Source of the DNA: CAMAVK01 sp964362485
Lineage (GTDB): Archaea > Nanobdellota > Nanobdellia > Woesearchaeales > GW2011-AR9
DNA length: 37,874 bases
Direction: 5' to 3'
Assembly (NCBI GenBank): GCA_964362485.1
Contig: CAYIEX010000001.1
Location: 1-37,874 of the forward strand
The translations under genes and the position numbers were made by a program. Shown piece by piece: positions 32,815-37,874 of the stretch. The notes beneath the pieces were generated by a model. The model ran no database searches and had not been told where the DNA came from. It saw only the letters and a list, made by a program, of their open reading frames with translations. Positions within the stretch are counted from its first letter, which is position 1. Every line of letters starts with the position of its first letter.

Positions 32815-33165
32815 ATGCAAGATAGAATTACACTGGGCCTTACTGAAAAGATTACTCTAATTGGGAAAAATAACAAACATAAAGAGGTTATTGCTCGGGT
32901 TGATACTGGAGCGACCGGGTCATCACTGGATAGCGCTGTCGCTGAGGAATTAGGGCTGGGACCGATTTTGAAGCATAAAACAATTCGTTCGGCGTCTGGC
33001 ACGAAAACAAGACCTGTAATTCACGTTACAATTGAGATGCATGGGAGGGTTCTCCAAGAGGAGTTTACTATTATTGATCGGGCTCACATGAAATATACTA
33101 CTCTTATTGGACAAGATATATTAAAAAAGGAACGGTTTTTAATTGACCCGTTGAAGAAAATATGA
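32815..33165 (+). CDS. Retropepsin-like aspartic protease (RimB/COG4067 type)
   Basis: 116 residues. ARVDTGATGSSLD (27-39) carries the catalytic DTGA motif (Asp30) of pepsin/retropepsin folds, followed by a flap region IRSASGTKTRPVIHVTIEMHG and the second-strand signature TLIGQDIL. This is the single-domain family, annotated as ATP-dependent zinc protease, usually found beside rimK. Active enzymes would be dimers. A TATA-like GGTTAAATAG (32783-32792) lies 27 nt before ATG 32815 (leaderless). The gene overlaps rimK by 4 nt (ATGA), so the two should be cotranslated. The likely substrate is the polyglutamate or other tail made by the ligase (inference). Confidence 0.82.
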   Translation: MQDRITLGLTEKITLIGKNNKHKEVIARVDTGATGSSLDSAVAEELGLGPILKHKTIRSASGTKTRPVIHVTIEMHGRVLQEEFTIIDRAHMKYTTLIGQDILKKERFLIDPLKKI

Positions 33166-34244
33166 AATTTGCAATAATCTCGCTTGGTAGTAAAAGTTCC
33201 TTGATGGTAGCGGAAGCTGCAAAGAAGTATTTTGAACAAGTGGAGCTTATTGATCTGAAGCATATTGAAGTTCGTCTAGGAAAAGACGGTGGGATTTTTT
33301 ATCAGAATAAACCATTTGAGAATTATGACTGTGTCTATGTCAAAGGATCGTTTCGCTATGCTAACTTATTACAATCAATTGCAGCCATGCTTCAAGGCAA
33401 AATCCCATATATGCCGCTTCCTGCGCACTCGTTTAATACTGTCCATAATAAATTATTAACCCATCTTGTTTTGCAACAGCATAATTTACCTATGCCAAAA
33501 ACCTATATTCCGTCAACGACGGAAGCGGCACGCGAATTGTTGAAAAAAGTAAGTTATCCTATTGTCATGAAATTTCCAGAGGGAACGCAAGGAAAAGGAG
33601 TAATGTTTGCTGATTCTTATGGTTCGGCCTCATCGCTGCTTGATGCACTCGGAGCGCTTAACCAACCGTTTATTATTCAGGAATATATTGAAACCGGAGG
33701 CACGGATATTCGCGTCTTGGTTGTGGGTGACCGCGTAGTGGGGGCTATGAAACGCAAAGCGCAAACAGAGGAAAAAAGGGCAAATATTCATGCCGGCGGG
33801 ACAGGACAAAGTGTTCAGCTTAGTAGAGAAGTGATTAATCTTGCAATCGATGCCGCGCAAGCATTGCAGGTAGGAATTTGTGGGGTCGACATTCTTGAAG
33901 GGCCACGCGGACCACTGGTAATTGAAGCGAATATATCCCCAGGATTACAGGGGTTAAGCAAAGTTGTTACCATTGATGTTGCTGATGAGATTGCGCAATT
34001 TCTCGCTGAGAAAACTTCCCAGGCACTTGGAATCAAAAAGGATAAAGTCACCAAAGAGATGCTTGATGAAATCACAAAAGATGGTCCAAAAGAAGGTCAA
34101 GAGGTGGTTACCAAATTAACTTTTCGGGGTGAGCGTATCTTGCTTCCTGAATTCGTAACACGCATTGCAGATTTTAGTGATCGCAAAGAATATAGTGTGA
34201 AAGCGGAAAAAGGTAGACTTGAAATTAATGAACCTAAAAAATAG
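33162..34244 (+). CDS. rimK: RimK-type ATP-grasp ligase
   Basis: 360 residues. The N-terminal preATP-grasp domain (1-95) has the RimK pattern (YVKGSFRY). The ATP-grasp domain (about 96-290) has LPMPKTYI, VMKFPEGTQGKGVMF (Lys of the ATP site and a glycine loop), QEYIETGGTDIRVLVVGDRVVGAMKR (noted: IETGGTDIRVLVVGD), the metal Glu/Asn EANISPGLQGLSK and VCGVDI-like GICGVDILEG. A C-terminal extension of about 70 residues (DKVTKEMLDEI... to the end) is unusual. RimK ligases add glutamate or other amino acids to protein or cofactor carboxyl groups. It is cotranslated with the preceding protease. Confidence 0.87.
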   Translation: MKFAIISLGSKSSLMVAEAAKKYFEQVELIDLKHIEVRLGKDGGIFYQNKPFENYDCVYVKGSFRYANLLQSIAAMLQGKIPYMPLPAHSFNTVHNKLLTHLVLQQHNLPMPKTYIPSTTEAARELLKKVSYPIVMKFPEGTQGKGVMFADSYGSASSLLDALGALNQPFIIQEYIETGGTDIRVLVVGDRVVGAMKRKAQTEEKRANIHAGGTGQSVQLSREVINLAIDAAQALQVGICGVDILEGPRGPLVIEANISPGLQGLSKVVTIDVADEIAQFLAEKTSQALGIKKDKVTKEMLDEITKDGPKEGQEVVTKLTFRGERILLPEFVTRIADFSDRKEYSVKAEKGRLEINEPKK

Positions 34245-34278
34245 AAATGAAAGAAATATTGCAAATAGATCTTAATGA

Positions 34279-34563
34279 TTAACGCTTCGTTTTTCTCTTG
34301 AAAGATTTTGGTTTTGTACTCTCAGTGGTTGTTGTAATTTCAATGGGAGGAGCAATGGTCTTATCTTTTTTGAAGAAGAGAAGATAAATTATAGAAAGTA
34401 GTCCCAGGGTGTTGAAAATAAAGATAGCGATGAACCATCCTTTTTGTTCATTCTTACCAGAATACCATAACCCAACGCCTTTCCATATAAGAGACCAGAG
34501 TATAATAGCAATAAAGAACGCAATTCCCCACCAAGGCCGAGTCATGTAAAGATCGTAAATCAT
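34279..34563 (-). CDS. DUF5652-like small membrane protein
   Basis: 94 residues. Two membrane helices: WGIAFFIAIILWSLIWKGVGLW (about 12-33) and WFIAIFIFNTLGLLSIIYLLFF (about 43-64), linked by YSGKNEQKG; a basic Ser/Thr/Lys tail follows. The WYSGKNEQKGWF linker is a hallmark of this family of unknown function, which is widespread in DPANN and CPR organisms. SD GGTGA (34567-34571) precedes ATG 34563, with a TATA-like ATAAAAAGG at about 34593-34602. Confidence 0.75.
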   Translation of the reverse strand: MIYDLYMTRPWWGIAFFIAIILWSLIWKGVGLWYSGKNEQKGWFIAIFIFNTLGLLSIIYLLFFKKDKTIAPPIEITTTTESTKPKSFKRKTKR

Positions 34564-34722
34564 ATGTTCACCAGAGAGTAAACAGGAGTAGCCTTTTTAT
34601 GCTTTGTGGGATTCCAATAGGATCTTTTTTGCATAGCCATACCATAATGATTTCTCTACTGCTCTTGGGTAAAACAAACTTTATAAGGAAGAGCTTTACT
34701 CTATTTTTAAAATGGAGGGGAG

Positions 34723-35958
34723 ATGATGCTAACAGCAAGGCCATTTGATCACCGACAATTGTATGTTATTTCTGGACCAGTTGGAGCGGGTAAGACCACA
34801 CAAGTTGAGCAATTTTTGGATAGACTTGTTGATAGCGATTACCGACGCAATGGAAATGTTGTGGTCGTAAGACATCCCGCTGACGATTGCAATCCACACA
34901 CCATTGGACGCCACCAGGTTAGTGTTGCAGATAGTGTTGATGAAATTGCCAGAAGAATATCAGATCACACTGAAACGGTTATCGTTGTTGGCGCTTCTCA
35001 TTATTCAGATTCTCGAATTGTTGACCTTGCTGACGCGGTTGTACGCAGTGGACGAAAAATGGTGGTGTCAGGATTAAACTTGGATGTGAATAGTCAACCA
35101 CATGGGTTTATGCCGGAACTAATGGCAATATCATCACATGTAAAAGTTAGAAAGTCGATTTGTCATAGTTGTGGAGATGAGTCGGCAACTCGCAGTGTTC
35201 GTATCAAAGATACCTATCTTCCAAGCTGTACTCATCATGCAGCACATCCAGATTTACCCGCCATTGCTTCAGGAAAAGGCGGTTCGTTATCACTTTATTT
35301 AGGGCCGATGTTTGCCGGAAAATCGACAGAATGGTCACGAGAAATTGAAAAGTTAGCAAATGCGGGACGCAGTCCAATTGTGTTCAAATACTTAGGAGAT
35401 ACCCGGGATGGGTCCGAAGGAAAACGTGTCTACGATGTTGGTGAAGTTACAATTCATAGCGGTAAACGACAGCCGGCGATTTGTGTTCGAGACGCCCAGG
35501 ATATTACTGCTTATCTGCAAGATCATCCTCGGCAAAAGGATATTGCTCTTGATGAAGGGCAATTTATTGTTGGACTTTATGATTTTGTACTTTCATCTCT
35601 AGAAAAAGGCTATCGCTTTCATATCACGGGATTACCGCGTGGTTTCAATCGAGGTTCGTTTGGAGATATTCCAAAACTCATGTGCCTGGCCGATAATATC
35701 GAGATGAACTACGCGATGTGTGTTCATGAAAACGGGCATGGTCGATGCGGTCATCCGGCAACTGAGAATCAACGATTGAAAAAAGGAGAGGATGGAAGTG
35801 TTAGTGTTGCACACGCTCGTGATCCACTAGAATTAATTGGTGGGAAAGACCAAGCAGGAGCAAGTTATTTCTATGAAGCGCGATGTCTAAAGCATTGGCG
35901 GTTGGATGGAGAGAAAAAAAGAGGTTATTCTTTTACACCGTTTGATTATTCATCGTAA
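34723..35958 (+). CDS. tdk: Fused double thymidine kinase (TK1-type repeat)
   Basis: 411 residues, about twice the usual TK1 length. N-half (1-180): P-loop GPVGAGKTT (18-26), then VVGASHY (88-94) where active TK has a DE(A/G)QF motif, GLNLD (117-121), GFMPELMA, and CHSC with a later C..H (147-172) as zinc knuckle. C-half (185-395): P-loop GPMFAGKST (194-202), ALDEGQF (275-281, catalytic Glu278), ITGLPRGF, and zinc residues C333, C342, YEARCLKHW. The second half should be catalytic and the first half is likely non-catalytic. Thymidine kinase phosphorylates deoxythymidine for salvage. Strong SD GGAGGGGAG precedes ATG 34723/34726. The last 9 nt overlap the convergent gene. Confidence 0.88.
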   Translation: MMLTARPFDHRQLYVISGPVGAGKTTQVEQFLDRLVDSDYRRNGNVVVVRHPADDCNPHTIGRHQVSVADSVDEIARRISDHTETVIVVGASHYSDSRIVDLADAVVRSGRKMVVSGLNLDVNSQPHGFMPELMAISSHVKVRKSICHSCGDESATRSVRIKDTYLPSCTHHAAHPDLPAIASGKGGSLSLYLGPMFAGKSTEWSREIEKLANAGRSPIVFKYLGDTRDGSEGKRVYDVGEVTIHSGKRQPAICVRDAQDITAYLQDHPRQKDIALDEGQFIVGLYDFVLSSLEKGYRFHITGLPRGFNRGSFGDIPKLMCLADNIEMNYAMCVHENGHGRCGHPATENQRLKKGEDGSVSVAHARDPLELIGGKDQAGASYFYEARCLKHWRLDGEKKRGYSFTPFDYSS

Positions 35959-36615
35959 GTTGGCTTGAGTTTGAGAGTTCATATCGACTGGTGAACAAAG
36001 TTGATTCATAAAGTCATTTCCTCTTTGGGATGCAATTGTAGTGGCGCTATCTGAATCAATGACTTCAATATAGTGCGAGAGGGGATTAACATAACGAGGA
36101 TCAATAGAAACACAGTCAACGATAATACGACGGTTGCGTTCGAGTTCTCGATAACGTACTTCGACGAAATGCCCATCTTTAAATTCTCTCCAGCGAGTAA
36201 TACTTGAGTTGCGGTGATTGTCGCTTGCAGGAGAAAAGGTTATGTGCTCATCACCAAATGAAAAAGTTAGATCCTGGTGTCGTGAATAATCCCAAGAGAC
36301 TTCGCCATCATGCGAATAATGGTTAATGCGAGCTTCAAGTTCTTTTTTTAAGCAGCCAAATTCTTTTTGAGCGATTGTTAAATCGGAATACCTTGTCCGC
36401 CATATCTTGGAATGTGTTGAACCATTGTAAAGGCTCATACTTCCATAGAGAATAACGTTAGCCTCATCACGTTGTTCAAGGGTAAGAAAAGCACGATAGG
36501 ACTCGCTTTGCGCAAATAAATTTTCATGGACACAACCAGGAAGAATGGATAGTGGATCTTTGTCCTCTCGAACGATGATGGTATGATCATGTCCATTATC
36601 AATTTGAAGATGCAT
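35950..36615 (-). CDS. Hypothetical protein
   Basis: 221 residues, not recognised. Soluble, rich in His/Arg; contains ESYRAFLTLEQRDEANVILYGSM (noted: FLTLEQRDEANVILYGSMS), ITRWREFKDGHFVEVRYRELERNRR (noted: DGHFVEVRYRELERNRR) and IIVDCVSIDPRYVNP. Beta-rich appearance. TATA-like GGTTAAAAACAG (36634-36645, minus strand) lies 25 nt before ATG 36615 (leaderless). Confidence 0.58.
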   Translation of the reverse strand: MHLQIDNGHDHTIIVREDKDPLSILPGCVHENLFAQSESYRAFLTLEQRDEANVILYGSMSLYNGSTHSKIWRTRYSDLTIAQKEFGCLKKELEARINHYSHDGEVSWDYSRHQDLTFSFGDEHITFSPASDNHRNSSITRWREFKDGHFVEVRYRELERNRRIIVDCVSIDPRYVNPLSHYIEVIDSDSATTIASQRGNDFMNQLCSPVDMNSQTQANLR

Positions 36616-36659
36616 AAAGCTATCATAGATGAACTGTTTTTAACCTTTGTGGTACAGAG

Positions 36660-36884
36660 GCTCTGTAGAAAATCTTTAGCGAACCACCATGGGCTCAACT
36701 TTTTTCGCTGAAAAACCTGATGACGCTATGCACCCGTAGGGACCAACACCGCATAACGCGTTGGACATTCTATCGCAGAAAAAGTCACCTGAGGCCGCTG
36801 GTGCAAGAAAATAAACAACGATTTATTTTCTGCACAGAAATGAATGCAATGCGTTCATTTCTGGTGGTACTTTTTCTACAGAGC
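36660..36884. ncRNA. Candidate structured RNA or MITE-like element
   Basis: A 322-nt gene-free stretch (36616-36937) holds a 225-nt element closed by a perfect 13-bp inverted repeat GCTCTGTAGAAAA (36660-36672) / TTTTCTACAGAGC (36872-36884). Inside are: ACCACCA (36683-36689) with TGGTGGT (36862-36868); AGCGAA (36678-36683) with TTCGCT (36704-36709); CCAAC/GTTGG at about 36743-36764; hairpin GTGC-a-AGAAAATAAA (36801-36815) with TTTATTTTCTGCAC (36822-36835); and hairpin AGAAATGAATGC (36836-36847) with GCGTTCATTTCT (36851-36862). No RNase P, SRP or box C/D consensus is convincing. GGTACAGA occurs 1 nt outside each end (36651-36658 and 36886-36893), which would also fit a MITE with target duplication. 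Strand is not determined. Confidence 0.45.
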
Positions 36885-36895
36885 GGGTACAGAAA

Positions 36896-36905
36896 CATTT
36901 TAAAA
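36896..36905 (+). promoter_or_regulatory. TATA box of the 132-aa membrane protein gene
   Basis: ATTTTAAAAT, palindromic, so usable in either direction. On the plus strand it predicts a start near 36927, just before SD GAGGTG (about 36928-36933) of the gene at 36938. On the minus strand it could start transcription inside the structured element. Confidence 0.45.
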
Positions 36906-36937
36906 TGAATGAGCTATGATTGCAACGAGGTGAAATT

Positions 36938-37333
36938 ATGGTTGATGATGCTACAATGGCAGGGGCAATGGTAGGAGTTCTCTTAGGTTTGGGAGTGTTT
37001 ATGTTTGTTTTAGTTGCAGCAGTATATGTTTACTCTTCTCTTGCTCTTATGACCATTGCAAAGAAGTTGAATATGGAAAAGCCATGGATGGCCTGGATTC
37101 CTTTTGTGAATTTGTATTTGATGGTTAAAATGGCAAACGTCCCGGTGTGGTCTCTACTTGGAGTGTTACTTATTTTTGTGCCATTTATTGGACCATTTGT
37201 ATTAGTTGGCCTCATGGTTTGGTGGTGGTGGAAAATTTGTGAAAATCTTGGTAAACCAAATTGGTGGGGAATTCTCATGGTCGTTCCATTGATTGGGCTT
37301 GTCATGATGGGAATTTTAGCATGGGGAAAGTAG
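36938..37333 (+). CDS. DUF5684-like multi-pass small membrane protein
   Basis: 131 residues from ATG 36938 (MVDDATMAGAMVG), supported by SD GAGGTG 4-10 nt upstream; the in-frame ATG at 36920 precedes the SD. Three hydrophobic segments (about 8-33, 66-92 and 105-128). Between them is the pattern AKKLNMEKPWMAWIPFVNLYLM, here noted as EKPWMAWIPFVNLYLM, and GKPNWWG, typical of DUF5684-like proteins. Function unknown. It lies upstream of enolase on the same strand with a terminator between. Confidence 0.7.
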   Translation: MVDDATMAGAMVGVLLGLGVFMFVLVAAVYVYSSLALMTIAKKLNMEKPWMAWIPFVNLYLMVKMANVPVWSLLGVLLIFVPFIGPFVLVGLMVWWWWKICENLGKPNWWGILMVVPLIGLVMMGILAWGK

Positions 37334-37342
37334 GTTTCTCTC

Positions 37343-37376
37343 GTTTTTACTTTTTTTGATTATCTTTTTTTTATTA
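37343..37376 (+). terminator. Oligo-T terminator before enolase
   Basis: Three T-runs in about 30 nt after the stop of the membrane protein gene (TTTTTACTTTTTTT then TTTTTTTTATT). This suggests termination and a separate enolase promoter. Confidence 0.55.
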
Positions 37377-37382
37377 TCTTTA

Positions 37383-37450
37383 TTATTCTTAACCAACACA
37401 CCACTGTATTATCCTTAACCAAAACCTATTTAACTTCTCGAGTTATCCTT
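37383..37450. promoter_or_regulatory. Enolase promoter with repeated TTATCCTT elements
   Basis: TTATTCTTAACCAA (37383-37396) and TTATCCTTAACCAA (37409-37422) are 13/14 identical and start 26 bp apart. A shorter TTATCCTT lies at 37443-37450. The TATA-like CCTATTTAAC (37425-37434) sits right after the second copy. The arrangement, repeats just upstream of BRE/TATA plus one downstream, suggests binding by a regulator of glycolytic genes; the regulator is not known. The TrmB-like protein at 7355 is one candidate (inference). Confidence 0.45.
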
Positions 37451-37461
37451 CTTTTTGGTAG

Positions 37462-37874
37462 ATGGCAATTATTAAATCAATTCAAGCTAGACAAATTCTT
37501 GATAGTCGAGGTAATCCTACCGTTGAAGTCGAGATGACTATCTCTTCGGGAACTGTTCGAACATCTGTTCCGACAGGTGCGAGTACGGGAAAACATGAAG
37601 TGTGGGAACTGCGGGATCAGGGGAAGGCGTATCTTGGCCTTGGTGTAGAAAAGGCCGTGCGGAACGTTAATACAGTTATCGCTCAGAAATTACGGGGTAA
37701 AGATTGCTGTAAGCAACGAGAAATTGATCAACTATTAATCAAATTGGACGGGACGGCGAATAAGACAAAAATGGGGGCGAATGCACTTCTTGCAGTTTCG
37801 CTTGCCTGTATGAAAGCTGGTGCGCTGGCTTCTCAAATACCACTCCATGAGTATATCGCTACTCTAAGCGGCCG
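37462..37874 (+). CDS. eno: Enolase, N-terminal part
   Basis: ATG 37462 to the end of the window: about 137 residues of a protein normally near 420. The N-terminus IKSIQARQILDSRGNPTVEV, loop VPTGASTGKHEVWELRD (37-53, the mobile loop that closes on substrate) and TKMGANALLAVSLACMKAGA (noted: MGANALLAVSLA) are classic enolase. It interconverts 2-phosphoglycerate and phosphoenolpyruvate in glycolysis and gluconeogenesis. The catalytic C-terminal barrel is outside the window. The in-frame sequence shows no break. The promoter is described separately. Confidence 0.96.
   Translation, partial: MAIIKSIQARQILDSRGNPTVEVEMTISSGTVRTSVPTGASTGKHEVWELRDQGKAYLGLGVEKAVRNVNTVIAQKLRGKDCCKQREIDQLLIKLDGTANKTKMGANALLAVSLACMKAGALASQIPLHEYIATLSG

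Noticed and set aside
32815..33165. Retroviral-type protease as a sign of a retroelement
   Set aside because: No reverse transcriptase or integrase nearby; the overlap with rimK fits the cellular COG4067 family.
36710..36795. Box C/D sRNA (CTGA, TGATGA, later CTGA) inside the structured element
   Set aside because: Boxes are not spaced like archaeal C/D sRNAs (about 12-nt guides and terminal pairing), and the longer helices explain the region better.
36660..36884. RNase P RNA or SRP RNA
   Set aside because: The conserved GAGGAAAGUCC/ACAGAA core of RNase P and the helix 8 motif of SRP RNA are not found on either strand; the element is also shorter than usual.
36720..36908. 62-codon plus-strand frame in the structured element
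   Set aside because: It covers the hairpins and the promoter of the next gene; no SD and no family resemblance.

Overview
The window looks like chromosomal DNA of a DPANN-type archaeon, most likely Woesearchaeota or a close relative. The archaeal assignment rests on TFB, GatD, AMP phosphorylase, a Tyw3-type wybutosine protein, tRNAs with bulge-helix-bulge (BHB) introns and no encoded CCA, and TATA boxes placed about 26 nt before start codons. The DPANN placement is an inference from small orphan proteins, short intergenic gaps and surface-protein families. No 16S gene is present to settle it. I see no rRNA, CRISPR array, transposase or phage module.

Layout. 1-1100: partial scpA (kleisin), tRNA-Val(UAC) with a 16-nt intron, dUTPase. 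1171-4255: TraB-like membrane protein, then AMP phosphorylase with a DUF1003 membrane protein. 4256-8080: Ser/Thr kinase with a duplicated C-terminal domain, an NAD(P)-binding protein, and a TrmB-type regulator with a C11/G11 tract just downstream. 8206-10771: tRNA m1A methyltransferase, Tyw3 and small unknown proteins. 10810-15318: two related secreted, membrane-anchored, acidic surface proteins. 15445-18405: a coiled-coil protein, a 47-aa membrane protein, TFB, and two small proteins, one possibly of ADP-ribosyltransferase fold. 18441-25414: tandem HIT protein, DHH phosphoesterase, APH-like kinase, GatD, lipoprotein plus VIT1-like protein, and alkyladenine DNA glycosylase. 26248-27201: HEPN/nucleotidyltransferase pair with twin operator-like palindromes. 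27294-32344: mostly orphan genes, a 620-aa protein with a C-terminal methyltransferase, and tRNA-Glu(CUC) with two introns. 32389-34244: tRNA-Glu(UUC) with a D-loop intron, then a retropepsin-like protease overlapping a RimK-type ATP-grasp ligase. 34279-37874: DUF5652 protein, fused double thymidine kinase, an orphan, a 225-nt structured non-coding element, a small membrane protein, and the start of enolase.

How the genes fit together. Several serve nucleotide salvage and genome hygiene (dUTPase, thymidine kinase, AMP phosphorylase, AAG glycosylase). Another set serves tRNA maturation and charging (TrmI, Tyw3, GatD, three intron-containing tRNAs). Others are regulatory (TFB, TrmB-like, Ser/Thr kinase, RimK with its protease, HEPN/NT). 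Most monocistronic genes have a TATA-like element 25-28 nt before the start codon and no Shine-Dalgarno, so leaderless mRNA seems the rule. SD motifs appear mainly at genes with a leader or inside operons.

The strongest unusual signals are the non-canonical introns in both tRNA-Glu genes (D-loop 19/20 in both, plus T-loop 59/60 in the CUC gene), the structured element at 36660-36884, the operator-flanked HEPN/NT module, and several multi-domain proteins whose duplicated domains have lost catalytic residues (HIT-HIT, TK-TK).
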